In this document: piece by piece, positions 46,183 through 57,724 of the stretch
Layout: each line of letters starts with the position of its first letter
Position numbering within the stretch: position 1 is the first letter of the stretch
NCBI GenBank assembly: GCA_020310875.1
Contig: CM035407.1
Span: 88,983,632-89,047,631, forward strand
Length of the DNA stretch: 64,000 nt
Reading direction: 5' to 3'
From: Ceratopteris richardii
Taxonomy: Eukaryota; Streptophyta; Polypodiopsida; Polypodiales; Pteridaceae
Notes under the pieces: model-generated
What the model was told of the DNA's origin: nothing
What the model saw: only the letters and a program-made list of their open reading frames with translations
The model's database searches: none
Program-made: the position numbers and the translations under genes

Positions 46183-48001
46183 ATGCCTGGTTTTTCTACC
46201 CTCTAGTTCCAAGTACACTCTCATTGCAGGTTAGTTTGTATCACTCACTTTGTTCTTTTTAGTTGGTTATTGTGTTAAGCTCTTGTTTCAAATCATGTTG
46301 TCAGGAATACTTAAGTGAATTTCGCACTTGATAATTGATCGAATCAAGTTTACTTTTTTCCCTTAGGGTTTTCGCACTTAAGATCTACCTAATGCTTGTA
46401 CTTAGTTGATTAGTTCTCTTGGACTTGATTGGTGCCTCACGTTGCTCTAATTAATCACCACACCTAAGTCGTACTTAGCCTAAGCTAGGAAGTGAATTCA
46501 AGGAATTTCTCATCGGGAGAATACTACGATTGCGCTGAATCACCGACAAGTTGAGAATTTCCAACCTCACTTGCTGATCCCTTGCTCTTTAGTTCTTAAG
46601 AATCCCGTTCTCAAGCTTGCAAAATGCCTTTGCTTTGGATACCCTCGAGTGCTCTCAATGGACTTGTAAAAGTCCCAAAGTTAGTTCAAGACTTAAATTC
46701 AAATGATAGAACAAATCACTTTCATTTATGTACTTCAGATATCAATTTGCACTATGTCTTTATGGAAAACAATTCTAGAGATCCCTTAGTTTTGTTCCCC
46801 CTAGGTATGGTCCACTTAAAAATTCTATATCTAATAATCCTGGTATAGTTTGATTCCCCCTGGGTATGCCTAAGATCACTTCGAACGGATTTCGTATGAG
46901 GAAGTTATGACTGTTCAGGCATTTAGGGTTCAAAAGCTCTTAGGGTTCAAGAATTTTTTTATGATTTTCTCAATATTTTGCCCTCTTCTAAGGCTCTAAG
47001 GTAGTCCCAATGTGTTAGAAAACAAGCCCAGAAATTATCCCAAGTCAATCAAATATTATACTCCAAAAAATTATTTGACAGGCCGGTGTATCGCGATAGC
47101 TCGGGTCGATGTGTCGCGATAGGTCGGTGTGTCGCGATAGATGGGTGTGTCACAATAGGTGGGTGTGTCACGATACCTCGGTGTGTCGCGATAGGTCGGT
47201 GTGTCGCGATAGATGGGTGTGTCACGATAGATGGGTGTGTCACGATAGGTCGGTGTGTCGCGATAGATGGGTGTGTCGCGATAGATGGGTGTGTCGCGAT
47301 AGATGGGTGTGTCACGATAGATGGGTATGTTGCGATAGGTCGGTGTGTCGCGATAGATGGGTGTGTCATGATAGATGGGTGTGTTGCGATAGATGGATGT
47401 GTCACGATAGATGGGTGTGTCGCGATAGGTCGGTGTGTCACGATAGATGGGTGTGTCGCAATAGGTTGGTTTGTCGCGATACCTCGGTGTGTCGCGATAC
47501 TTGGGTGTGTCGCAATACTTGGGTGTGTCACGGTACTTGGGTGTGTCGCGATAGACTGGGATATGGTGAATTTTTCTGATGAGGCTAGTGATCCTAGGAG
47601 CTCTCAAGCTGCGCTCTGTCGTGGTGCACTCAGAATTGTGATCAGGTCAGTTTTTCGGTGTGTCACGATAGCTCGAGCTCAATGCCTCGGGGCATGCGCA
47701 GAGAATATCCGTACCTGCTGAGCTTGCTGGAGATGGTGAGGATGCTGCAACCTACAAGAATCATGCAAAAACACACAAAAACAACAATACACACTCGCTC
47801 TCTCTCAAACTCGCACAAAGCAAATGAGGAGAATGAATTGGAAGTGGGAATATGAAGTGGAGAAGAAGATGAAGATGGAGATGGAGATGGAGATGGAGAT
47901 GGAGATGGAGATGGAGAAGAAACAAGAAAATTACCTACTACTTACCATTCCAACGTGTCCTCTCTACGTCTTACCATCACACGCTCGTCCTCAAAGCTCG
48001 A
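46183..48001 (-). other. 5' leader of element B
   Basis: About 1.8 kb between primer site and gag. It contains the 18-bp array (47091-47556), a GGAGAT simple repeat (about 47876-47912) and otherwise no coding signal. Confidence 0.7.
47091..47556 (-). repeat. 18-bp tandem array GGTGTGTCGCGATAGATG in the B leader
   Basis: About 26 units of 18 bp, with the conserved centre TCGCGATA and variable flanks (GGTCGG, GATGGG, CCTCGG). Because 18 is a multiple of three, both strands stay open for 150-210 codons; these are not genes. CACGATAG variants are frequent, which fits CG to CA decay of the TCGCGA palindrome. Confidence 0.95.
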
Positions 48002-48019
48002 TCCCCGGCAACGGCGCCG
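48002..48019 (-). other. Primer-binding site of B
   Basis: Minus-strand CGGCGCCGTTGCCGGGGA, one mismatch (first base) from the primer site of I, 8 nt from the LTR end. Confidence 0.85.
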
Positions 48020-48027
48020 AAATTTGG

Positions 48028-48606
48028 TGTAGCTCAGTGATGAGTAGCACCTCCTTTAATGTCAATCCGAGAAGACATGAGGATGGTATGAAGACCTCGA
48101 GCAAGTGAAGGCACAAATGTGTGAGTGAGAAACACACCAACATGCACACACATACACACATGCGCGCACACACGGCAAGAACAAAGAGAGTAAGACAATG
48201 GAATCACTTCTATTTCAACCAAGTTCTCATACAAGTTCAAAACTACAAGAAGCTAGCTCCAAAAATGAGCTCTCTAGCTCTATTTATAGTTTTTGACTAG
48301 CTTTGGTCGTGTCCAGACCTAGTGTCCGGCCTAGTTAAAAATTAGGTTCCAGGGCTTATTTGAGGGCTCAAACGAGGTCTAAAAAATATGAAAATTGCTA
48401 GGCAAATACTACTAAAGCTCCTCAAGCTTGAGGACTCCTCGGCTGCACAAAATGGAGCTACAAAAAGGTGAAGTGGTATTTACAATGGTTTTCAATGATG
48501 AGAATCACTTTTATAATAGAGTAAGGATTGAAAAAATTTAATGGGTTGCCTTAGTGCTAGATCTGCATGTACGCCCGTACTTGCTTCTTCCTGTATGATG
48601 CCAACA
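48028..48606 (-). repeat. 5' LTR of element B
   Basis: 579 bp, pairing with 34539-35116. TATA box on the minus strand at 48290-48298. Right flank is AGGGGTATAATTC, a continuation of the interrupted D tandem array. Confidence 0.95.
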
Positions 48607-49611
48607 AGGGGTATAATTCTTCACTTCAATCTCCAAATCTTTACTTCAATATCCTTTACTTCATATAATCCTCTTCAAATCATGAGAAACCTGCACCTTG
48701 AAAGAAGTTCCACAAGGAAGATCCATGGGGAGTATAATCCTTCACTCTGATCTTCAGATCTTTCAAATTTTTACTTCATATAATCTTCTTAGAAAATCAT
48801 GAGAATCCTACACTTGGAGAGAAGATCCACAGAAACCATCCATGGGGGGTATAATTCTTCACTTCAGTCTCCAAATCTTTACTTCATATAATATTCTTCA
48901 AATCATCAAAAACCGCAATAACGTTGAAAGAAGATCCACAAGGAAAATCCATGGAGAGTAACTCTTCACTTTGATGTGCAAATCTTTACTTCAATACGCT
49001 TTACTTCATATAATCCTCTTCAAATCATGAAAAACCTAGAGGGAAGATCTACAAGGAAAATCCACAGGGGGTGCATAAAATCATTAGTATAGATCAAAAG
49101 CAAATAGATAAAACCCAAGAAAAGAAATAATACCTTACTTTGCATATTTACTCATCGATTTCACACATCAGTTTACTTTATGGATAATATTTGCATAATT
49201 CCAATAGCAATGATCACCTCGATTTTTTCAGGCAAACTATGTGAATACTCTATGTGGCATACTATTCTCTTCCTTTCTCTTCCCCTCTTTTCTTTCCCTC
49301 TTTATTTCTTCTCCTCGTTCTTCTTTTTTTCTCTCCCTCCTTCTTGCTTTCTTTTCTTCTCTCTTTTGTTTCACTCTTCTTCCTCTTCCCTCCTTTCTCG
49401 TCTCCTCTTCTATCTTTCTTCTTCCTTTCTCTTCCTTTCTCTTCCTTTCCCTCTTTTCTTCCTTCATTTCTTTCTTATTCAATTTATTTTCTTTATCTTT
49501 CTTTCTTTTATTTTTATTTCTTTCATTTCTCTTTTTCTTTATTTTTCTATTTCATTTTTCTCTATTTCTTTTCTTTCTTTATTTCTTTCTTTCTATTCGT
49601 TTTTCTCTGTC

Positions 49612-49616
<5 letters not shown>

Positions 49617-49657
<41 letters not shown>
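49617..49657. repeat. (CT)n microsatellite
   Basis: About 40 bp of CT dinucleotides, the inverted counterpart of the GA run at 2701-2777. Confidence 0.9.
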
Positions 49658-49660
<3 letters not shown>

Positions 49661-50318
49661 CTGTTGGTGCGTACAACCGTCAACAATGCCGCATGGAATC
49701 TCTCTGTGTACCTCTCTCTCTGTCCATCGTCATTCTGAACCAGCCACCTATTGCCCCATCTTTCTCTCTAGCACCACTCAGTCGTCGATGTCACATCTAT
49801 CTGTCCACCGATGTCCTGTAGCAGCCAACTATCTCTCCGCTCTCTCTCTCTCTCTCTAACATTTAGGGCACCCTCTACATCCGTCGTTAACCATGATCTG
49901 CCACATCACACCATGAACAACAAATGCAGATCCACATTTGCACCTTATATCTCCTCTCCAGCTTGATGCAGAATGGGTTTCTGTTGATCTAAAATCAGGA
50001 GCATTAATCATCAAGATAATAATAAGATCTAGTAGAATTTTGCTCTCTGTCTTTTGTAGAATCCAGTTTATTTATGTGGGGCCTCAAACCATCTGCATAA
50101 CTACCAATTCAAGCTACCAATTGAGCAACATGACCTATTTTTATACATTCATCCAACTGTCTACTACCTATAGATCCCTCCCCCGATCCTCCATCTCTCT
50201 AAATGCACTACCATATTGTATGAGCAAGAAAATGAACATGAGTAATAGACAAGCAGCATACCTGGAGGAAAGATCTACAAGGAAAATCCATGATGAGGAA
50301 CAAATGAGGCTTGGGCAC

Positions 50319-50327
50319 CTATTTATA
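50319..50327 (-). promoter_or_regulatory. TATA box of repeat D
   Basis: TATAAATAG on the minus strand, counterpart of 1138-1146 in D', with conserved flanking sequence on both sides. Confidence 0.5.
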
Positions 50328-50694
50328 GGCCCCCCTCTCTAGATCTTCTCTAGAATCCTCTAACCTCCTTATCTAACTTTCTATTTCCATAATCATCTTG
50401 CATGTTCATCTGCTATTTTGGAGAAATCCCATCTCTTGATTCTATTTTTGGTTTTTCTTCATTTTATTTTCTCAATTCCTCTTTTTCTATTTCTGGTCCT
50501 TTTTCTTTTTCTCTTTTTTATTTTTCTGGGACTAAGGTTTTTGGTTTCACATTATATGTAGAAAATTAAATCAAATTATGGGTTTAGGACTTAGCATAAA
50601 TGATAAATCTAAGGGTCCAACCAAGGGTTTCCATGGGGCAAAACTCAAATTTTCAAATGGTTTCAAAAGGTTTCAAAGATCAAACATATTTACT

Positions 50695-51945
50695 GACACA
50701 ACGCCAAAGGATACAGTTGTTGACACCACCCATCAAACTATGCAAGAAGTGATAGCTGAATCCCTTGTACACCATGAAGCCCAGCTGAACAAAGTTGATT
50801 CAAATGTGCCTCCATCTCCACTGAAGTCCATGCCTGATGGTAACACTACAACAAATTTGGTAACCCCTCCTCCTTCACCTTCTCGAGCACCCTTACCCCC
50901 CAGTCCCTCGGTACACCCTTCATCCCCTAATCACTCAGTTGTAGTATCCCACTCTCGTCCTATACCCTCTACACCCGATTATTCTCCCCCTTCCTCTTTT
51001 GTTAGGATTTCTTTAAAACCTTCTCTCCCATTATCAAATTTTTTAGTATCGAATGCATTTCTACAATTAGCCCAGATTGGTGACTTCCTTATTCATTTAT
51101 CCAGGCAACTCCCCGCTCAGCTGAATGATGCTCAACAGTCCTTGTGCACTGAATATAAATCAAAGTTGATGTGTTAGAGGTAGATATCGCTCCACTACAG
51201 GAAGAGATTTAGGCAGCTCGAGCAAGTAAATGTTTATTACAGGAACAAGTTGAAGCTAAGGATGATGTTACCGAAGCTAAAGACATGGAGATCGTTGTTC
51301 TCAAGTAGACTGACAAAGATGATGCTATGACCGCTTTCAGTTGTGAGTTGGCCAATACTCGCACCAGATTTGCAAAAATTGAACAAGCCTATAACGTACT
51401 ATCTAACAAAGCACTACAAGGTGAAACAGAGCTTAGGTAGGTTAGAGAAGAACTCTTCCAAAAAGGTGAAGTGCTCCATGCGGAAATTGGTCACACAATT
51501 AAGTTAAAGAAAGAAATTGAAGTGATTTAGAAGGAGCACCAAGACTTTTTTAGGACAATGCAGTTTTAGCAGCAAGAGTTGGACCGCTTCGAAAAGCAAT
51601 TAGGTATTCTACAGGATCGACTTTCATGAATAGATGCAGAAATTGTTGATGCCAAATTACGCAGAGGCACAACCATCACCAATGATTTCTATCTCCAAGA
51701 AGCCTTCTTACCGAGCCAAAGTGAAGTTTTGCTATCTCAAGTTATTGCTTCCATTTCGATGCACACGGATGCTCATCTAGTAGAACCGCACGTTCTCGAG
51801 GAGATGTTAGATTCACTAAAGCAAAAAATTTTGCGCACTTTCAAATTAGCTCGTGCTATTTATATTCAAGGCATTGTTGATGATTCTTAGCTATTTTTTG
51901 TAATTAACCAATTTTGGGTTCCAGTCCATCGTGCATGCTAGTGTA
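50695..51945 (+). pseudogene. ORF2 remnant of element C (Pro-rich, coiled coil, conserved end)
   Basis: A Pro/Ser-rich stretch (about 50810-51010) is followed by FLIHLSRQLP (A has LLINLSQQLP), then a coiled coil and the end NDFYLQEAF...RTFKLARAIYIQGIVDD. After a frameshift near 51160 one frame runs to 51945 with seven TAG codons, one TGA and no TAA. The TAG at 51567-51569 aligns with CAG at 24461 in A. The frame continues beyond the TAG at 51888 to the LTR edge with VHRAC in both A and C. Confidence 0.75.
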
Positions 51946-52504
51946 AGGCCGCCAGAATGTAATTGCAATTACTAGAAAATTGTAACTTGAGAGGACACAC
52001 ATCGAAAGGATGTAGCATAACACTTGTAAATTTTTTATAATCAAAAAGTGCGGAATCACATATGAAGGGAAGCAAGATGCCAGACTATGGGTCTGTGCGG
52101 TGCGCCTGTGGGTTGTTACAGTGCAAGTTTTACTTAAACTCGTGCATTGATCTTTTACTGTTTTGAGTATTAAGTCATTTTGGTGATTTTGTCTATATAA
52201 CACTTTGTTGATGTGGATATAAGTTTAATTATGGTTGCACGTGAATCGTCGATGGAGAAATAGTGTTATTTTGCATTAATGATTTTTCATAATTTTATTG
52301 CGGTGACGTATTCCGTATGCTGTTAGAAAGTCTGGTGGTGAAATTGTTATTTACAAGTTTGTTGGTGGATAGTTAGAGTAAATTGATGAGTAACTCTGCA
52401 TAGTGAATGTTTTCTTTGGGAAAATAATCATAGGGCCTCTGTAATACAGACCCTTGACCATCCCAAGAACCCAGTAGTTGATTTGTTCCTGATATCCATT
52501 AACA
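51940..52504 (+). repeat. 3' LTR of element C
   Basis: About 565 bp from TGTAAGGCCGCC to CATTAACA. It shares with the A LTR the start region (GGCCGCC, GGAATG) and the AGGGCCTCTGT..ACAGACCC / CCCAAGAACCCA segment. Shorter than the A LTR, so internal deletions are likely. Confidence 0.6.
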
Positions 52505-53294
52505 ATATCGATTGTTGGAGAATTCCTCTCCTATGTGCACTAGAAAGTGTAGAAGACCTTATAAGGATGAAGACTTTTACCTACAACTTAACCTTAGAAT
52601 GAAAATTGGCATCAAGTAAAGAAGGTAATGAACTTAAAACTTTGATCACTCAAACTAGACACTAATAGATTTAAGATGAGCTATGAAACATGCAATTTGG
52701 AGTAGTTTTTCTTTGGTAATGCTTTGCCTCAAAACAGGCTGCTTGTCCACTCAATTAGGCTAAAAACAAGACTTCACTAAAAAGTGAATAACTCATAGAG
52801 CATGATGAATTTGATAAAACTAGTCTAGACACAAAACGTAAACAAGATAAGATTTGTAAGGCATATTTAAACTCTAAAAATGGATACATACATTGAGAGA
52901 TATGACTCTCACAATCAACCTACCCAGAAAATGGTATGCAGCTAGACATATTCTATGAGACTATAGAAAATGAAATGATTGAAACCAAATGAACAACCTA
53001 CAAGGGGAATTAAGCACCTTCTTCCTCTGTTCTTGAGTGTCCTCACTTGCCTCATTTGTATCCAAATGACCACGAGCTCTCATGATGATTTTGAGATCTC
53101 TCCTCCATAACTCCTCTACTACTTTGAGCAGCCATTCTTCTCTTCCGGTTTACTTTTTGGATTTGATTCTCTTTTGATTGATTCTCTTTTGGCCTCCGCT
53201 ACTTGCTCAAGTAAATGCTTCCATTTTTCATTTGTGTATTTTCCTTCTACTTGAAGAAAAATACTTTTTGCAAAATATATATGACCTTGCTTCT
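52505..53294. other. Degenerate AT-rich sequence without a gene
   Basis: No open frame above background, no terminal repeats. The part from about 53000 may be the 3' end of the minus-strand gypsy fragment next to it, but I cannot support a domain. Confidence 0.4.
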
Positions 53295-53923
53295 TTATTT
53301 CTTAACAAATAACCTATGTAATTTGAAGACATGCTGAATAAAAAACTCCGCTACCAATGGAGCTTCTATCATCTCTTGCATGGATATGAAATGATTCACC
53401 TTGCTCAACCTGTCTACCACAACTAGGATAGTATCAGGCTTCCTTTGGGTCCACGATAGCCCTACTATGAAGTCCACGGATAACCTATCCCAATTATGAT
53501 CTAGAATCTATAAAGGATGCAAAAGACCTAGTGTCTTCACCCTTTCTGTTTTGTTGGCTTGAAACACAAAGCATTGTTGAACATACCTGTGGACATATCT
53601 AGCTATCCAGGCCACCAAAATGTTCTTCTAACAAGCCATATTGTCTTGTCAACACCTGGATGACTTGCGCAAGGCATGTCATGGTTATCATGCATGACTT
53701 CTCCTCTCAAATTCCGACAATCTAGTACGCAAACCTTTCCTTTCCTTCTAACTATTCCATTGTCCTCTGAGAGATTGGAATACATAATGGACTTGTTCAT
53801 TCTGCTAGGGGAAGAAATAGTTGGAACTATCCTATCTCCTATAATATAGTCATCACTAATAGCTCTAATAACGTGTAACAAATGTGGATCTTCCACATGT
53901 GCTTCCTTTATCTCTTGAAGCAA
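53295..53923 (-). pseudogene. Chromovirus-like gypsy integrase fragment
   Basis: Minus strand. 53923-53603 ends in the HHCC part (ASHPGVDKTIWLVRRTFWWPG-like: SHPGVDKT, RRTFWWPG), and 53477-53295 carries the start of the integrase core, MDFIVGLSWTQRKPDTILVV, followed by VDRLSKVNHFI. This wording is typical of the Del/Reina-type chromoviruses and differs from A, B and I. Stops separate the pieces, and the second half of the core is lost. Faint RNase H remains may extend to about 54260. Confidence 0.85.
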
Positions 53924-54479
53924 TGAGCTTTCTAGAACTATAAAGCTAAATTTGATACATTATCTATGATAATGCATGAGCAACTATATTCTCTTTGCTC
54001 TTCTATACAAGATTTCCATATGAAACTCCTGCATGAGCTCATCCCAAGAAGCCTATCACAAAAATACTCAAATGTATGGTCTATGTATACATTAAAGTTT
54101 GCACCATAAAGCTAGTGTCTCTAGATTGTAAGTGAATACACTATTGCATACAACTCCTATTCATGCACTTGCAAGTTGCACTATTCAATGATCAATTTCT
54201 TGCTTTCAAAAGCTATTGGCCCACCATCTTGGCTCAGAACTAGCAATCCTCCCAATCTACATGTTTGTCAACAATATATTGTACAAAAATGTTTTGAATG
54301 AAATATATTGCAAATTGATTATTGTTTGGCTTCAAAATTGTGTGGTTCTAAATCTTATTGAAATAAAAGCACTAATCTTGACTATGAAAATTAATGATCC
54401 TATTCATTTACAATCGTTTGTCATTTAGCATGATCAAGTTCATCATTCACATCTAACATTCTTGCCATTTCTTATTTCT

Positions 54480-54720
54480 AAATCTCCAAAAAAGAAAACA
54501 CTACTTCTTAATTTTCAATTCAATCCACATCATTCAATTTAATCAACGTCATTCAAATTCATCCACATCATTCAGTCCACATCATGTACAACATTCAATC
54601 CACTTCATTCACATCATTTCAACCCACATCATTCAATCCAGATAATTCTCATCGTTCAGTTTAGATCACTTAATTGAATCCACATCATTCAATTGAATCC
54701 AAATCATTCACATAATTCAA
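54480..54720. repeat. Short-period tandem repeat ATCCACATCATTCA
   Basis: About 15 imperfect copies of an ATTCAATCCACATC-like word of 12-20 bp, ending just before the CACTA terminus. No coding potential. Confidence 0.75.
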
Positions 54721-54726
54721 ACCAAA

Positions 54727-55130
54727 CACTACAAGAACTGACCATGTATAGGGATGGATGATGTGACACAATTTCATCGGTTTGTGATTGCACGTTTCAT
54801 CATATAGAGCATCTAGCACATACCATTGCTTACACAAGGCATTTAGTATCGTTCCTTATGAGGGTGAAAGTGACATTCAAAAAACACTGCTATGCAGTGC
54901 CATCGCATATGTGATGGTAAAAAAGCATTGCATATGCAATGTACCTGCATAACTACTACTTTTGATGCACATCGCTTATGCAATGCTATAGGCAACACTT
55001 ATGTGGCACATATAATGAGTGCAAAATGAACATTGCATATACGACAATGTAGCATCACTTATGTGATGCTTATTTTTAGCATAACAAAAAAAAGTGCATC
55101 ACTCTTGGATCATCATTCTGCATGCATCTA
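54727..55130 (+). mobile_element. CACTA-type transposon terminus with subterminal palindromes
   Basis: CACTACAAGAAC at 54727 matches the usual start of plant CACTA (En/Spm) elements. Within the next 400 bp are several short palindromes such as CATTGCATATGCAATG, CATCGCTTATGCAATG and CATCACTTATGTGATG, resembling the subterminal transposase-binding repeats of the group. No matching TTGTAGTG end or transposase was found in the window, so this is a truncated end. Confidence 0.65.
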
Positions 55131-55196
55131 ATTGAAAAGTGACACTATGTTTACCAGCTCTCTCTCACACACTCTCTCTTGCTCTTCGTTTTTTCT

Positions 55197-55245
55197 CGCT
55201 CTCTCTCTCTCTCTCTCTCTCCCTATCCCCTCTCTCTCTCTCTTG
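55197..55245. repeat. (CT)n-rich microsatellite
   Basis: Two CT runs separated by CCCTATCCC, part of a pyrimidine-rich stretch from about 55155. Confidence 0.85.
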
Positions 55246-55364
55246 TTGGCTATTGAAGAAGTTCACCAATCATAATGTATGGCTAAATATTGTAAGAAAA
55301 GATTTCATTGTATCTATGCCATTCAAATTCTCTTGATTTGATAAATTAACATACTCCCATATGC

Positions 55365-55388
55365 ATGCACATTCATACACATACACAC

Positions 55389-55425
<37 letters not shown>

Positions 55426-55460
55426 GACACATACACATACACATACACATACACATGCAC

Positions 55461-55527
<67 letters not shown>

Positions 55528-55760
55528 TGCACATACACATATACATTCACATACACACAAACTTATAGACATACACATACACACACGTACATGCACATAC
55601 ACACATAAGCACACACACACATGCACACACATACTTATACACATACACACATACACATACACATGCACATACACACACATGCACATACACACACATGCAC
55701 ATACACACACATGCACATGCACACAAACATATACACATACATGCCCATGCATGCACCTGC
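55365..55760. repeat. (ACATAC)n / (CA)n microsatellite
   Basis: About 400 bp of ACATAC and CACA repeats. Open frames of 60-165 codons on both strands (His-Thr, Val-Cys) arise from it and are not genes. The copia LTR begins 22 bp after its end. Confidence 0.95.
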
Positions 55761-55782
55761 ACATGCAAGATGCATATGCATG

Positions 55783-56010
55783 TGTTGATATATTTAGGTA
55801 CTGATGTGTGTGTAGACTCTAGGACTGCCGGAGCACTTTTTTCCCTCTTTAGGAGGTTTTTTTCCCCCGGCTTGTATATGCGCCTATTTCCCTAATAGGC
55901 TACTTATCTTTGTACTCTCTAATAATACATTCAGTATTATGTGTTGTGCTCCAAGCTTCTTCTACTTCATTGTGTTGTTCGTGTGCTTCCGTAGATGTTT
56001 AACTCCAACA
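55783..56010 (+). repeat. 5' LTR of copia element E
   Basis: 228 bp, TGTTGATATA to CTCCAACA, inverted TGTTG/CAACA ends. It is followed after 2 bp by the primer site. No second LTR in the window to confirm, but the short length suits copia. Confidence 0.8.
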
Positions 56011-56012
56011 AT

Positions 56013-56024
56013 TGGTATCAGAGG
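56013..56024 (+). other. Primer-binding site (initiator Met tRNA type)
   Basis: TGGTATCAGAGG, the standard plant copia primer site apart from its last base, 2 nt after the LTR. Confidence 0.85.
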
Positions 56025-56696
56025 AGGTCGCTGCTTCATCTAGGGTGTCGTCAACACTCCTTCGGTTGCAATCTCAGAATCACATGAATTTTGGTGAGCA
56101 AACATAGCATGTTTCTGAGATCAAATCAGCTTCGCTATGTGGTGCCAAAATTGTGATCTGAGCTCGTTGCGGGCTCCGAATGCACTATCATAACGCTTGT
56201 GCAGACTATTTTATCTTCTAGTGCCAAAGGTATATACCATTTTTAGTTTGCCAGTATAAGCACCTCGAAGTCTGCTACAAGTCTAGTGGAATTCGTTTGG
56301 GCAGTTTTGTTCAACTTTTTTAGATACAACATTAGGGCAAAAAACCGCCGAAAAGGGGCTCTTTGCTAATGAGAGATTAAGGAAATTGACAAATAGAGTC
56401 TTTCCACGTGTACAAGAATATAACATTTTTGTCTCCTTCAACCGTATGAAGAAACTTTTTTTTTAAAGAGAATATGATCTAAAAGCACCATGAAAGTGAT
56501 GAAGATTCTTGTATTCATAAAAGCGCCGTCAAAAAAATATATTTTTGCAAACCACACAATGCATATTTTTAAAGTTCCAAGAAGGAAATGATTTTTGAAG
56601 ATACGAAATATTTTTGGGTTCATGAAATTCCATGGTCATTCGGTGACAGGGTTTACATCAAATCAAAAGTTTCCACGTGTACAATGCCTTTTTATC

Positions 56697-56704
56697 TATA
56701 AATG
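56697..56704 (+). promoter_or_regulatory. TATA box upstream of ORF 56765
   Basis: TATAAATG 61 bp before the ATG. G-box-like CACGTG motifs lie at 56674-56679 and 56405-56410, each inside a repeated TTTCCACGTGTACAA. Promoter function is inferred. Confidence 0.4.
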
Positions 56705-56764
56705 CTAGCAAAGTTTTTGAATGTCGGTTTCTCGCTTTGAGCATTCTTCTTCTTCTCGATTCTA

Positions 56765-57070
56765 ATGGCTTCTTCTTCTCGTCATCCTTCCAATCATGTA
56801 ACCTCATGTGAGGTTTACACCAAAAGAGAGGAATCTTTGTGGAAACCTCTTTCTATGAAGTTAAATGAATGGGTAACTATGCTTCCTTGTTGTAGAGGTG
56901 CCCACAAAGTCAAGCATGCTAAAAGAGAAGACACAAGAAACCATTCGAGGGGACATATTCTTACTTTCAAATTGAAGAGATGTGGTGGGTTTGCAAGAGT
57001 ACAACATGTGTACAACGCTAAGGATCTTGTTCTAGGAAATCATCTGCAATTCCCTTCGTACTATAAGTGA
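56765..57070 (+). CDS. Hypothetical protein, first exon or short ORF (101 aa)
   Basis: Starts MASSSRHPSNHV, with a conserved-looking basic and Cys-containing middle (WVTMLPCCRGAHKVKHAKRED), and stops at TGA 57068. It follows a TATA box by about 60 bp and may be the first exon of a gene: a pyrimidine-rich stretch ending ATTGCAG lies at 57139, before the next open segment. I do not recognise the product. It could be transposon-encoded or captured host sequence. Confidence 0.35.
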   Translation: MASSSRHPSNHVTSCEVYTKREESLWKPLSMKLNEWVTMLPCCRGAHKVKHAKREDTRNHSRGHILTFKLKRCGGFARVQHVYNAKDLVLGNHLQFPSYYK

Positions 57071-57139
57071 AGTTTCACAATGCTCTTCTATCATTTCAAT
57101 TGTTTTTGTATAACAACATATATGTTTTTATATTGCAGA

Positions 57140-57570
57140 TATTTTTCCTTCCAATATTTTGGAGTGGAAACCTCTTGAATGTTTAATAGGAACATTCAGA
57201 TTTCTTCGTAAGGAATATGCAGAACTTATGTATGCAGACACATCTGCTCAATTTTTCAATAGCATAGAGTTATTTTTCCATTTTGTAGATTATCAGGTGC
57301 CATCAGGGAGGAGCTCTTATGGAAATCTTATACATTTGCCTGCTGCTTGCATCTCTTCATTAGATTGGGATGCTCCTGATCATTCAACAAAAGGTGGAAA
57401 TGAAAGCTTGGACTTTGGATAGCCTTGGACTTAGAGGACAGCTGTCCAGAAGTACTAATTCATCTAGATTTTCAATCTAGGAGAATAATTGTCACTGCAA
57501 ATTGGAAACTCAGAAATGTAAGGGAGCTCCTAGAATACCTTGATGAGGCATCATCACAGTTCACATTCTC
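57140..57570 (+). pseudogene. Unrecognised coding segment, possible second exon
   Basis: Begins after the TTATATTGCAG acceptor-like signal at 57139. The frame encodes LEWKPLECLIGTFRFLRKE and later HLPAACISSLDWDAPDHST up to the stop near 57420, with coding-like composition continuing in a shifted frame (GLRGQLSRSTNSSRF) to about 57560. Mixed helices, no motif I can name. The frameshift and TAG stop suggest decay. Confidence 0.35.
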
Positions 57571-57724
57571 CATTGATGATGCAATCGTTAACATTAGATC
57601 AAAGAAAACATTATCTTGCATATCTTGCCTGCCACGCAAGGTGATCAAGTTCCAACCCTTTAGATTGTAACAAGTCTCCTTCTTTAAGAAGCTTTTTTTC
57701 AAACTTCCATTGATTTTTCTTTGC

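Larger units (their letters stand above)
34539..48606 (-). mobile_element. Complete but dead Ty3/gypsy element B (14,068 bp, minus strand)
   Basis: Minus-strand order: 5' LTR (48606-48028), primer site, leader with 18-bp array, gag-pol, ORF2 remnant, polypurine tract, 3' LTR (35116-34539). The LTRs differ at very roughly 20 positions by eye. Gag, RT, RNase H, both HHCC segments and integrase align with element I. Many stops and frameshifts, plus a deletion between integrase and ORF2, make it inactive. Flanks share GGGG but give no clean 5-bp duplication. Confidence 0.93.
48607..50690 (-). repeat. Long LTR-like repeat D, part 2
   Basis: Continues part 1 after element B: about four more tandem units (48607-49080), a CT-rich strand with a (CT)n run (49617-49657), the TATA region, and a segment to about 50690 matching D' 720-1060. 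The match then stops where C begins. Open frames in the pyrimidine-rich part (49180-49859) are low-complexity artefacts. Confidence 0.55.
50691..52504 (+). mobile_element. 3' fragment C of an A-like gypsy element
   Basis: Contains the second half of an ORF2 and a 3' LTR homologous to those of A. The left junction with repeat D is at about 50690. The 199-codon open frame beginning at 50578 is a chance fusion: its first 40 codons lie in D, the rest in C. Confidence 0.75.

Noticed and set aside
47049..47721. Open frames of 156-211 codons on both strands
   Set aside because: They are produced by the 18-bp tandem array, whose period is a multiple of three; the translations are pure repeats.
50578..51177. 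199-codon ORF as a separate gene
   Set aside because: Its first 40 codons come from repeat D (matched in D' at about 720-960) and the rest is ORF2 of element C.
55270..55804. His/Thr-rich and Val/Cys-rich open frames up to 164 codons
   Set aside because: Translation of an ACATAC/CA microsatellite on both strands.
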